Positions 18,792-28,872 are shown, counted from the first letter of the stretch. The stretch: 64,000 nucleotides of DNA from an uncultured Prevotellaceae bacterium (GCA_902770195.1 CACXSA010000001.1:148374-212373); one strand, 5' to 3'. Translations and numbers: made by a program. Notes: a model not told the origin generated them from the sequence alone.

Positions 18792-19145
18792 ATGTTTATC
18801 AATTTGACAAATCATCCGTCAGAGCGATGGAGCAAAGAGCAGCTCAATGCAGCACGCCAATATGGAGTGGTTGTTGATATGCCATTCCCCATTATAGAAC
18901 CAACCTTCACAAAAGATGACATTATGTTTCTTGTTAAGGAATGTACTGAAAAGATTTCTGGACTCATGGAATGTAATACCGTTGTTCATGTGATGGGTGA
19001 GATGACCTTCACCTATAACCTCGTCAATGCGCTGAAAGATGCAGGCATCACCTGCCTTGCTTCCACCACAGAACGCAACACCATTATAACACCCGATGGC
19101 AAAAAAATTTCGGAATTTAAGTTCGTACAGTTCAGAGAATATTAA
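18792..19145 (+). CDS. Small type III-linked protein, possible ring nuclease or signal-binding protein
   Basis: The 117-residue soluble protein has a Rossmann-like alternation: an opening strand F-I-N-L-T-N-H-P, a helix with W and Q, the strand V-V-H-V-M-G-E, a helix T-F-T-Y-N-L-V-N-A-L, and a strand ending in A-S-T-T-E-R. This layout recalls the small Csx15/Csx16/Csx20 group, proposed ring nucleases of type III systems, but I cannot assign it to one of them. It lies between two CARF-type genes (gaps of 6 and 15 bases), which suits a role in binding or degrading the second messenger. Confidence 0.6.
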   Translation: MFINLTNHPSERWSKEQLNAARQYGVVVDMPFPIIEPTFTKDDIMFLVKECTEKISGLMECNTVVHVMGEMTFTYNLVNALKDAGITCLASTTERNTIITPDGKKISEFKFVQFREY

Positions 19146-19160
19146 AAAAATTATAAGAAA

Positions 19161-20315
19161 ATGGACACATTGAGAAGAATATTTAATAGTAGAAATGCCT
19201 ACAGTTGGATAGCATTGCTATTTCTGATTCTTGGTGAGTATTTTGCTCTTAGAGGTATAAGAGGGAATTGGTTTATCTGGGGACCTGGTCTCCAATGCAT
19301 CATTGTACTCTCAGTGGTGTTAATTCTTATTGGTCATTATTTTAAACACAAATTCACCCTCAGAAGCGTTATCCTCACCAAGCTTCTTGCCAATGCGATT
19401 GCACCGCAGAGATTAGGAACTATATATCTACTACTATTTGTTATTCATGTTGGATGGCTTACTAACGGAGCAATGAGTCTCTTTATGCCAGATCAAAATC
19501 TATACGACGTATTGACATCAATAACAGTCTGTGTGATGGGAACGGTTCTTCTTATTATTTTTTTCCCTAATGGAAGTATAGATATGACAGATTCTCCCCA
19601 AAAGGTTTTTGTATCAGGAATATCTCCATTCCCCGAGAAAAAGATAAATCCTAAAACCGGTGAGGCAGAAAAGCCTGTCATCTATTCAAAATTTAATCTG
19701 ATACCATTAATCAAGATACTGGAAGTTGTTGCGCCAAAAGAAGATTGGGTTGATCCCAAGAAGGCTGCCATAATACCACAATGCAAGTTACTGATAATAA
19801 AGACAAATTATTATGACTTCAAACTACCCTCTACACCTTATTTGGATGACATGGAAGGAATAGTGGTAAATAATGACACGCTTGCTGATGAATTAAAAGA
19901 ATTCGGTATTAACCCTGAAAATCCGACAGACGACAGAATTAGATTGCTTATTAAAAAGACAGCCATAAGGGAGTTCAAATCATATACTAATATGAAAGAA
20001 TGGATAAAGCAGAAATTAATTATTGAGTTCACAGAGTCTGTTGATTATGATGATTATGAAAAGTGTTTCCGTGCAGCAAGTAATGCTATGAAGAAGCTGG
20101 ATTCGAAAGACCATCTATTCTATTTCAATTTAACTCCAGGTACCGCCACAATAAAACTGATTTTGACATTACTGTCCATAAATGCCAAGCACCGATTATT
20201 CTATTATAGTCAGGGTAAGGTATCAAAGTTAGTAGAAGTGGACAAATCCCTTTTGCCACTTCAAAACTTACTCTCGCAGGCATTAGAGACCTTTGAGACA
20301 GGAACTCAATCTTAA
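19161..20315 (+). CDS. Membrane-anchored CARF-like protein, probable type III effector
   Basis: The 384-residue protein has four hydrophobic helices at about 14-30, 38-60, 85-108 and 115-136. A cytosolic domain then opens with the strand V-F-V-S-G-I-S-P-F. Near the C-terminus, F-Y-F-N-L-T-P-G-T-A-T-I-K-L-I-L (T325-P-G-T328) matches the strand-loop-helix ligand motif of CARF domains. No nuclease motif is seen, so the output is probably at the membrane, for example pore opening or depolarisation on binding the second messenger. It is larger than the known small membrane CARF effectors such as Cam1. It is the last gene of the operon, 15 bases after the 117-residue gene. Confidence 0.7.
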   Translation: MDTLRRIFNSRNAYSWIALLFLILGEYFALRGIRGNWFIWGPGLQCIIVLSVVLILIGHYFKHKFTLRSVILTKLLANAIAPQRLGTIYLLLFVIHVGWLTNGAMSLFMPDQNLYDVLTSITVCVMGTVLLIIFFPNGSIDMTDSPQKVFVSGISPFPEKKINPKTGEAEKPVIYSKFNLIPLIKILEVVAPKEDWVDPKKAAIIPQCKLLIIKTNYYDFKLPSTPYLDDMEGIVVNNDTLADELKEFGINPENPTDDRIRLLIKKTAIREFKSYTNMKEWIKQKLIIEFTESVDYDDYEKCFRAASNAMKKLDSKDHLFYFNLTPGTATIKLILTLLSINAKHRLFYYSQGKVSKLVEVDKSLLPLQNLLSQALETFETGTQS

Positions 20316-20832
20316 AACTTCGATTTTTGCTTAGGCACTTTTGAGCCAGTGAAAATTGCAGTGGTTTAATTGGCCTTTCGTCGTTCTTTGACTTATTGAT
20401 ACAATAAATACGCAAAATCATTTGCGAAAAATGAGATTTCTGCAAAAACCTCATTTTGAGCACTTTGAGCATATCTTGACAAAACGAGAAAGTGAATAAT
20501 CATCGAAAATGAAGATAAAGCAGAAAAAGCTTGTGAGATTTGCGAAAAATGAGTAATTTTGCACCGATGAAATCGGGCAAAATCGAGCGCGATTTTCGCA
20601 AGAGTCTCTTTACGAGTCGATACGCTTCATCATTTGCGAAAATTTTTGAGGAACTATAGTGCTGGTAATCAGTCGATTGTAAAATGAGAATAGTTAAAAC
20701 TCCAGCATTTGACACTAAAAAATATAGGCATTTGCGAAAAATCGCCAGATAGGTCTTTAAGTAGATGAGAATAAAGGTCATAAGAAAGATAGACAATTAG
20801 AATAGATTATTGAACCCCCAGTAAATAGGAAT
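20316..20832 (+). promoter_or_regulatory. CRISPR leader region with repeated ATTTGCGAAAA motif
   Basis: This 517-base AT-rich stretch has no credible gene. It precedes the first repeat, and the opposite end of the array has a decayed repeat, so this is the leader side. The motif ATTTGCGAAAA occurs four times in direct orientation, at 20420, 20538, 20632 and 20730 (steps of 118, 94 and 98), and in near-match inverted form at 20591. Two small hairpins lie at 20563-20575 and about 20577-20599. The repeated motif may bind an integration or regulatory protein; that is inference. Confidence 0.75.
20530..20561 (+). promoter_or_regulatory. Candidate promoter for the CRISPR array
   Basis: CTTG at 20530-20533, a 20-base spacer and TAATTTTG at 20554-20561 match the Bacteroidota consensus (TTTG, 19-21 bases, TAnnTTTG) with one change in the -33 box. 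Transcription would start about 20568, giving a 260-base leader RNA before the first repeat, and would read the array on the plus strand. Confidence 0.55.
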
Positions 20833-23800
20833 ATTCTATCTTCATTCCATTAGAATAAGGATTAAGACCCACCAAGCTTGCTCAGGCTCAACCACTTCGA
20901 TATTCTATCTTCATTCCATTAGAATAAGGATTAAGACAGAAAAAGCTTGCGACTGGTTCGAGGATGTTATGCTATTCTATCTTCATTCCATTAGAATAAG
21001 GATTAAGACGTTGGTCTCCTGGAAGTTCTTAACACCTTCGTCTATATTCTATCTTCATTCCATTAGAATAAGGATTAAGACAAGCATTGTCATATCTCTT
21101 AGAGTTATTCTGTAATATTCTATCTTCATTCCATTAGAATAAGGATTAAGACACAGCCTGTTTGGCAAAAGTGCGACCTACAACGATATTCTATCTTCAT
21201 TCCATTAGAATAAGGATTAAGACATTGGGCACTTGCCCGTTATTCCGTACGCTGGTGTTTATTCTATCTTCATTCCATTAGAATAAGGATTAAGACGAAG
21301 TCCTTGACGCGAATAAAGCGTTCTCCAATCTATTCTATCTTCATTCCATTAGAATAAGGATTAAGACAACGACTTACCTGCCTTGCTACTCTCCGAATTA
21401 ATTCTATCTTCATTCCATTAGAATAAGGATTAAGACTCGACGATCTTCACCTCATCCTTAGCAACCTTAATATTCTATCTTCATTCCATTAGAATAAGGA
21501 TTAAGACGTCATGCTCGCGAGAGATCTTGGCAGAGAAGCCAATTCTATCTTCATTCCATTAGAATAAGGATTAAGACACGATAGGGTGAACCTCTCTGGC
21601 GCCTACCATGAGGTATTCTATCTTCATTCCATTAGAATAAGGATTAAGACTATTCGTCCTTGCAAGAAACCAACACTACGCTCATCATTCTATCTTCATT
21701 CCATTAGAATAAGGATTAAGACAATTACTTACCGAGAGGAAGAACGGGGATTGAACCGATTCTATCTTCATTCCATTAGAATAAGGATTAGGACGCTTCC
21801 GCAGGCACTTGCCCATCTTTCAGCCGGCATTCTATCTTCATTCCATTAGAATAAGGATTAAGACTGTCACCTGAGCCATGTTCCCCTCGGTTGAAAGATA
21901 TTCTATCTTCATTCCATTAGAATAAGGATTAAGACGCTTCCTCGTCATACTTACCTTTACTGAACTCAGATTCTATCTTCATTCCATTAGAATAAGGATT
22001 AAGACTAACAGTAGTCACCCTCTGTCATTTCCTGATCGGATTCTATCTTCATTCCATTAGAATAAGGATTAAGACACCTCTGTTACTAAGCCCTTCTCCA
22101 CTTTGGGGGATTCTATCTTCATTCCATTAGAATAAGGATTAAGACTTGCAGAGGTGCTTTGTGGCAACGCCGTCTTTTAATTCTATCTTCATTCCATTAG
22201 AATAAGGATTAAGACTTGGTGGCCACGCCGTTACGGATTTCGGCATGCCAATTCTATCTTCATTCCATTAGAATAAGGATTAAGACTGTTACGACTGTTG
22301 TTAACTGTTAAAACTGCGATAGATTCTATCTTCATTCCATTAGAATAAGGATTAAGACGACTTCTTAGTGGTTTCAACCATTCTGACGTTCTTTATTCTA
22401 TCTTCATTCCATTAGAATAAGGATTAAGACTTGTCGGTGGTCAGCTTACTGGTCTCCTTGTAGGAATTCTATCTTCATTCCATTAGAATAAGGATTAAGA
22501 CACGTGTGGCACATTGAGTTGCCTTCAACATAGAATTCTATCTTCATTCCATTAGAATAAGGATTAAGACGAAGCTACCTTCTGCCCAGAGGGGACAGTC
22601 AAATATTCTATCTTCATTCCATAAGAATAAGGATTAAGACACGTGTGGCACATTGAGTTGCCTTCAACATAGAATTCTATCTTCATTCCATTAGAATAAG
22701 GATTAAGACCTGTCGGTACTTTCGCCGAAGATGGCCTGTAAAAATTCTATCTTCATTCCATTAGAATAAGGATTAAGACCGGACAGCCCAGCCAATTGAG
22801 AAGCAAAGAAACAATTCTATCTTCATTCCATTAGAATAAGGATTAAGACGCCGTTTCGATTACCTCTGCGGTTGAGTTACGAATTCTATCTTCATTCCAT
22901 TAGAATAAGGATTAAGACGGAGCTGGAACAGAATTGTAGGCCTTCCTGTAGTTATTCTATCTTCATTCCATTAGAATAAGGATTAAGACAAAATCCATCT
23001 GGGACCGTGATAACCGATACCGAATTCTATCTTCATTCCATTAGAATAAGGATTAAGACGTGGTGTCCACCTGAGCGGTCTGAGCGTTAACACATTCTAT
23101 CTTCATTCCATTAGAATAAGGATTAAGACCATCAGCGTTGCGAGTCTCCATAGTCGAGCCAATATTCTATCTTCATTCCATTAGAATAAGGATTAAGACA
23201 GTCATTGTGGTGTCACGGCGAACGAGAACTGGATTCTATCTTCATTCCATTAGAATAAGGATTAAGACGTCATAGGTCGCTTGCTCGTGACGGTCAGGTT
23301 CTATTCTATCTTCATTCCATTAGAATAAGGATTAAGACTTAACACTAAGGATGCTATCGCCCTGAGCATTTATTCTATCTTCATTCCATTAGAATAAGGA
23401 TTAAGACAACTGGGTCTCCGTAAGAGATGTAACGCTCATGGCTATTCTATCTTCATTCCATTAGAATAAGGATTAAGACCGAACATTCCGGCACCGATCC
23501 ACAGACCTGTTTATTCTATCTTCATTCCATTAGAATAAGGATTAAGACCTTTTCGCGCCAACAGTTTCTGGGATTAACTATAATTCTATCTTCATTCCAT
23601 TAGAATAAGGATTAAGACTACTCGATCTTCGAAAGATTCTTCACAGTCCACCTTATTCTATCTTCATTCCATTAGAATAAGGATTAAGACCAGCCGTGTC
23701 GATAGCAGCAATCTGCGAGCGGTATTCTATCTTCATTCCATTAGAATAAGGATTAAGACGACCTTAAGCAGATTGAACATCCCCTTGTCTACGTATTCTA

Positions 23801-25635
23801 TCTTCATTCCATTAGAATAAGGATTAAGACAAATCAACGAAGTAGTAACCGACGCCGATTTCATTAAATTCTATCTTCATTCCATTAGAATAAGGATTAA
23901 GACTCTTCAACCCCGTTGGAATCATCAGTCCGGTATGTATTCTATCTTCATTCCATTAGAATAAGGATTAAGACAGCTTAACGCCTACGCTGTAGCGGGT
24001 GCAATCAAATTCTATCTTCATTCCATTAGAATAAGGATTAAGACTAACGACTACAGGAGCTTCTGTTTCCTCATTTGTATTCTATCTTCATTCCATTAGA
24101 ATAAGGATTAAGACGATCTTGTCTGCATCCTCTGACTTCTTGCTCTGAATTCTATCTTCATTCCATTAGAATAAGGATTAAGACAAGACAGTTGTACAGC
24201 ATTTGAAACCGATGCGGGGATTCTATCTTCATTCCATTAGAATAAGGATTAAGACATATGAATTACGATAGACAACGAGGTCTGTCGTATTATTCTATCT
24301 TCATTCCATTAGAATAAGGATTAAGACTGATGTCGGTAGCTGATGCCTTTACTGTAAACAGATTCTATCTTCATTCCATTAGAATAAGGATTAAGACTTT
24401 AATTTTGGCCACAAACAAAGCATTGGTATAATTCTATCTTCATTCCATTAGAATAAGGATTAAGACATCTACCTTTTCAGAAACATAAGTTTCTTTAAAG
24501 AATTCTATCTTCATTCCATTAGAATAAGGATTAAGACACACCAATGTTATTAGCGGTCACGGTAAACGTAATTCTATCTTCATTCCATTAGAATAAGGAT
24601 TAAGACTCCGAACGAAAACGTCCGACTCCTTGCCGAGGTCGAATTCTATCTTCATTCCATTAGAATAAGGATTAAGACCACTGCTTCCAACCTGTGCTGT
24701 CCGGCTGGGGCATTCTATCTTCATTCCATTAGAATAAGGATTAAGACAAGTTGAATGTGTAAGTAATGTCACCCTTGGTGAATTCTATCTTCATTCCATT
24801 AGAATAAGGATTAAGACCCAAACGCAATTGTGTTCTCCTCGGTGGTTACCGATTCTATCTTCATTCCATTAGAATAAGGATTAAGACCAATCCAGTCAGC
24901 ACACTCTTGGAATAACGCCTTTATTCCTTCATTCCATTAGAATAAGGATTAAGACAGGCTGTAGGTCTTCTTAGCATTAGAGAAGATAATTCTATCTTCA
25001 TTCCATTAGAATAAGGATTAAGACTGCATATCGTCAGCCAGTTCCTCACACTCCTGGGGTATTCTATCTTCATTCCATTAGAATAAGGATTAAGACACGT
25101 TGAAATCGTCGCCGTTTATTGAGTCGGTCAATTCTATCTTCATTCCATTAGAATAAGGATTAAGACCAGTGAATACCAGAAGACCTCAGTGAACTTGTAA
25201 TTCTATCTTCATTCCATTAGAATAAGGATTAAGACTGGCAACCTGTTGCGTTTTCACCACTGAAACCGATATTCTATCTTCATTCCATAAGAATAAGGAT
25301 TAAGACCAAACCAGGCGTACGAACAGTCAGAATGAGCTATTCTATCTTCATTCCATTAGAATAAGGATTAAGACAGAAGCGCGGCGAGTAGAAGTGGTAG
25401 AAGAGCTATTCTATCTTCATTCCATTAGAATAAGGATTAAGACGCGGCGATCTCCTTGTACTCAGTGCGAGTATAAGTAAATTCTATCTTCATTCCATTA
25501 GAATAAGGATTAAGACCAGTGGGTACGTGTTTCTTCGCGAGAGAAGTTTACATTCTATCTTCATTCCATTAGAATAAGGATTAAGACCGAAGCGTGAGCT
25601 CAATTGGGTTGTCGATTGTAATTCTATGTTCTGTT
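20833..25635 (+). CRISPR. CRISPR array, 68 repeats plus a degenerate terminal repeat, 68 spacers
   Basis: I counted 68 repeats of 36 bp (from 20833 to the one at 25552) and a decayed one at 25621, separated by spacers of about 33-37 bp. The repeat starts ATTCTATCTT, contains the small inverted repeat ATTC/GAAT around CATTA, and ends ATTAAGAC. That last octamer resembles the type III 5' handle, which together with the decayed right end puts transcription on the plus strand. Variants: A at position 19 in the repeats at 22605 and 25271; G at position 33 at 21759; loss of TAT at 24923. The spacers at 22502 and 22641 are identical. Array and operon share orientation. Confidence 0.98.
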
Positions 25636-25655
25636 TTCAAGAGGTACAACTCTTA

Positions 25656-26732
25656 TTAGATTTTTACAGACAGGTCTATTGGGGGAAGAAGTTCTGGAGT
25701 GTAAATTGGCAGGTGATTCTTTATACCAGCCTTGTTCAGCCTATCGACAAAGGCGTTTATATGTTCCACAAGAGGGTCAAGGTTATGGTTTCTAAAGGAG
25801 TGCAATAAATGTAAGGAGGTGATTTGCAACGAATCCAGGTCAATGTTCAGTTCCACGAATGATATAAGGAACAGCTGTAAATCTTGATTTTTGATTTTTT
25901 CGCATATATCAAGCAAGGCTTGGTCATCATCCAACTTTTCTAGGTATTCGTCGGTTATCATCGGGTCAACGTCTTTGATGGAAAGAAGGCATCTGAATCC
26001 CTGTCGTCTCAATGTGGCCATTGTTTGGACTTTTATATAAGGGTATAGATCCAATGTGCCTGGACTATGGATTTCCTGGGGCTTAATGTTGTATTTCTGG
26101 CATACACTTTTATACGAGGATGTGAGATTCTCAAGGCATTGGGCAAGTTCACTCTCATCCTTACCAAGTGCATTGGTATTTATGTATTCCCACATGCTAT
26201 CATCGCTTTCCGCCTGGATATAGAGTTGATGAAGGAGCCTGTCTTGTTGTTCGATGTAAATTTCCGACCTGTTCCCTGACGTACTTGTAGAGAACAGGAT
26301 GTCCGCATCAATAGTATTAAGACCGCTCAAGATGTCTTGGATGGCTTTCTCGCGATTGTATTCAGGATAGATTATTGGCAGATGCTCGCGAATTCTCGAA
26401 AGGTTACCATAGTGCTTGGCTTTTCTTTCTACTTCAACTTTTGCCCTCAGTTTGACAATCGTCTCTTGCGATGCGGAACCGTCCTCGCCGATGTAAGATT
26501 CAAAATCATCAGCAAAATCTTTTTTGCCGGATTCATATTCCACATTGAGATATTCCTCTGCTTCCTTACATCCCATATCGAGTGCTTTCTTTATGAAATA
26601 GTTGGCAAGTATTTCATTTTGTGTGGTACCGATACCTTGGCTATACAGAATGCCAAGGCGAAGGAAAGCCTTTGGATCTTTCCCTCCCCAGACAGCCTTT
26701 AACGCATCATCAAATGGTAGTAATTGCTTCAT
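25656..26732 (-). CDS. Sel1-repeat protein of unknown function
   Basis: The 358-residue protein has at least one clear Sel1-like helical repeat near residues 20-60 (L-R-L-G-I-L-Y-S-Q-G-I-G, then A-N-Y-F-I-K-K-A-L). The remainder is helical and not recognised. Sel1 repeats mediate protein-protein contacts. The gene lies 15 bases downstream of the AAA ATPase gene on the same strand, and it probably encodes its partner. Its stop is about 20 bases from the end of the CRISPR array, with opposite transcription, so the array and this operon converge. Confidence 0.65.
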   Translation of the reverse strand: MKQLLPFDDALKAVWGGKDPKAFLRLGILYSQGIGTTQNEILANYFIKKALDMGCKEAEEYLNVEYESGKKDFADDFESYIGEDGSASQETIVKLRAKVEVERKAKHYGNLSRIREHLPIIYPEYNREKAIQDILSGLNTIDADILFSTSTSGNRSEIYIEQQDRLLHQLYIQAESDDSMWEYINTNALGKDESELAQCLENLTSSYKSVCQKYNIKPQEIHSPGTLDLYPYIKVQTMATLRRQGFRCLLSIKDVDPMITDEYLEKLDDDQALLDICEKIKNQDLQLFLISFVELNIDLDSLQITSLHLLHSFRNHNLDPLVEHINAFVDRLNKAGIKNHLPIYTPELLPPIDLSVKI

Positions 26733-26747
26733 CGTATTGGATTTCGT

Positions 26748-28823
26748 TTAGGCATTGAAGCCCACCTGGCGGCGGGGTTTTAGTTCTATCATGCGAGGGT
26801 TAAACTTCTTATAGCCTTCCTCTACATCCGAGACGAGGATATGTTGGTAGTCCTTGATAGGAGCAAGGGTGACACGGTTTGCCATGGCTGGAATGATTCC
26901 GTTTCTGATAAACTGTTCCACCCAACGGGCATTACCGAAATTCTTGGTGTGTTGTGATAGAGTGTCGCTGATCCTCTGGCGAAGGATGTTCTTTGCTTCA
27001 TCACAGAGGATATAATCGTCTTTTCCTAACAAATGTAGCGCAATCTCCATCAGTTGGTCGGCATCGTAGTCGCTAAATCGATACTTATAGGGAAAACGTC
27101 CCATAAGTCCTGGGTTCGAGTTTAGCATGGCATCCATTTCCTTCTCATAACCAGCAAAGATGATGACCATATCAGGATTTGGTTGTGAAAGAACTGTCAA
27201 TAGGCTGTCAATGACCTTGGCTCCGTAGTCCTTCCTGTCTGCTGTACCCTCATAGAGGTTGTATGCCTCGTCGATAAAGAGCACATTTCCTCTCGCTTCC
27301 TCCAAAACTGCTTTCATGTTCTCTTCCGTTTCCCCGATATAGCGACCCACGAGTCTTGTGCGGTCTGCACAGATCACATCGCCTTTTGAAAGCAGGCCGA
27401 TGGAGTGGTATATCTTACCAAGCATCCTTGCGACTGTCGTCTTGCCAGTACCGGGATTCCCTGTGAAGATAGCATGTTGTGCAGCCTTGTTTGACGTGTG
27501 GAAACCTGCTTTGCTGCGCTCTATGAAGAAGCGGCTTTGGTTGGCCGTCGTCGTAATACTCTTTTTGATGTCATCCAGTCCAACCATCTCGTTGAGTTCA
27601 CGTATGCTATCCTCGAACTCTGATGCAGAGTTAGGCAGGAGGTCAAGGGGGATGTCTTCAATAGGTAATTGGGGCAATTCTTCCTTCTCGGACATGATGT
27701 CATCAATTGCACGACAGAGATAGCGCGGAGAGACTTCCTCTGCCACATACCGACGGATACTGCTCAATGACCATGTGGAGAAACAGCCACGTTCGTGATG
27801 ATCTGAGATTGCCCTTGCAAGAGCATTCTTAGTGGATTCAGATGGTTCGAGGTGCTCATTATCCAGTTCCCTCATGAATGCCTGGACGAGTTCAAAACCG
27901 CTGTACGGACGTTGGCTAACCACATTCCCGCTCATAAACAGTTCCTTCAGTGAGGGATATACATCCATTACACTCTCGATTTCCTGTTTGCCACCACATA
28001 GCCAAAGTTTGTATTTCTCCTTATCCTCACAGATTTTCTCTATAATCTTTCGCGAGACTACCTTTCCGCCTGTGTTGAGCAAGGCTCCTGGGTTAGTCAG
28101 GCAAAAGACTTGATTGGTGGTATTGTTCAACTTCTCATTCAGTGGCTCAAAAGGATTTTGTAGGGCTGCATTATAGAGAGTGTTGCAGTCAACATGAATA
28201 TAGTAATAGCCTGGAACGGCGAGTTTCTGGAAAGACTCAAGGATTTCTTCGTTCCAGTCCCTATTTGTGGTATAGATCAGAAGATTTCTGCTGACTTTCA
28301 GTTCTCTGCCTCTCAGTCCTTTGCGAAATTCATTGTAAATCTTCAGCTGCCTGCATTCCAAAGCATACTTTCTTAACTCTGAGGTGCCAGGAGTCGTAGA
28401 GAGAACATCCCAACTTGATTCTGTGTTCTCGATACAGGTGGTAAGGATGTCTTCGATACTACAGATTGGACACATCGTTAATGGTTGCTGCATAACGTTC
28501 AAAGACTTATCTACCTCAAAGTCAATACGTGCAAGGGCACCATTGTTCTTGTCACGGAGTAAAAGGAAGTATCTCCCTGGCAACCAAATACGGAAGGAAA
28601 GCATGACGATACTTACATTGATGCTGTTCTCGCGATTGAACTTATATGTTACATCGCTGTTGCACATGGGAAAATAATCGTCTGTATAGACAAAGCTAGT
28701 GAAACGCCCCTCTTTAATCATCGACCCTTTTTTTGCTTGGATGTTCACAATAATGCAGCCATCTGTATAGTCTGCAATGTCACTTGTTGATAATGATAGC
28801 TCAATTTTTCTAATATCCTCCAT
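26748..28823 (-). CDS. AAA+ ATPase, CbxX/CfqX-SpoVK type, with long N-terminal region
   Basis: I place the start at 28823 (M-E-D-I-R-K-I-E), because the 21 extra codons of the longer frame lie in a transcription terminator. The 691-residue protein has an N-terminal part that I do not recognise, with a C-P-I-C motif, then a domain resembling a degenerate AAA module. The active AAA domain follows: Walker A G-N-P-G-T-G-K-T near 454, Walker B V-L-F-I-D-E-A near 513, and an arginine-finger-like G-R-F-P-Y near 575. The CbxX class remodels protein complexes, as in Rubisco activation. Its client may be the Sel1 protein or the peptidase-linked regulator upstream. Confidence 0.8.
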   Translation of the reverse strand: MEDIRKIELSLSTSDIADYTDGCIIVNIQAKKGSMIKEGRFTSFVYTDDYFPMCNSDVTYKFNRENSINVSIVMLSFRIWLPGRYFLLLRDKNNGALARIDFEVDKSLNVMQQPLTMCPICSIEDILTTCIENTESSWDVLSTTPGTSELRKYALECRQLKIYNEFRKGLRGRELKVSRNLLIYTTNRDWNEEILESFQKLAVPGYYYIHVDCNTLYNAALQNPFEPLNEKLNNTTNQVFCLTNPGALLNTGGKVVSRKIIEKICEDKEKYKLWLCGGKQEIESVMDVYPSLKELFMSGNVVSQRPYSGFELVQAFMRELDNEHLEPSESTKNALARAISDHHERGCFSTWSLSSIRRYVAEEVSPRYLCRAIDDIMSEKEELPQLPIEDIPLDLLPNSASEFEDSIRELNEMVGLDDIKKSITTTANQSRFFIERSKAGFHTSNKAAQHAIFTGNPGTGKTTVARMLGKIYHSIGLLSKGDVICADRTRLVGRYIGETEENMKAVLEEARGNVLFIDEAYNLYEGTADRKDYGAKVIDSLLTVLSQPNPDMVIIFAGYEKEMDAMLNSNPGLMGRFPYKYRFSDYDADQLMEIALHLLGKDDYILCDEAKNILRQRISDTLSQHTKNFGNARWVEQFIRNGIIPAMANRVTLAPIKDYQHILVSDVEEGYKKFNPRMIELKPRRQVGFNA

Positions 28824-28834
28824 AATCCCAGAAT

Positions 28835-28872
28835 AAAAACCAAAAGAAAGAGCCACCGGAGTAGCTCTTTCT
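28835..28872 (-). terminator. Rho-independent terminator after the sigma/peptidase pair
   Basis: On the minus strand a 9-bp stem (AGAAAGAGC with GCTCTTTCT, 28845-28872) is followed by TTTTGGTTTTT. It lies between the stop of the peptidase-like gene and the AAA gene, so it limits or attenuates read-through into the AAA/Sel1 pair. Confidence 0.75.

Noticed and set aside
21723-21758. Spacer resembling the T-arm and 3' end of a tRNA
   Set aside because: The T-stem would have a C-C mismatch, and the reverse complement reads as a protein end (GSIPVLPLGK then stop), so it is more likely from a coding gene.
21586-21849. Open frames inside the CRISPR array, also at 24557-24772 on the minus strand
   Set aside because: They translate the 36-bp repeats (Y-L-H-S-I-R and N-P-Y-S-N-G-M-K-I units) and are artefacts.
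25626-25808. Plus-strand frame after the array
   Set aside because: It is antisense to the end of the Sel1-repeat gene and begins in the decayed last repeat; composition is not protein-like.
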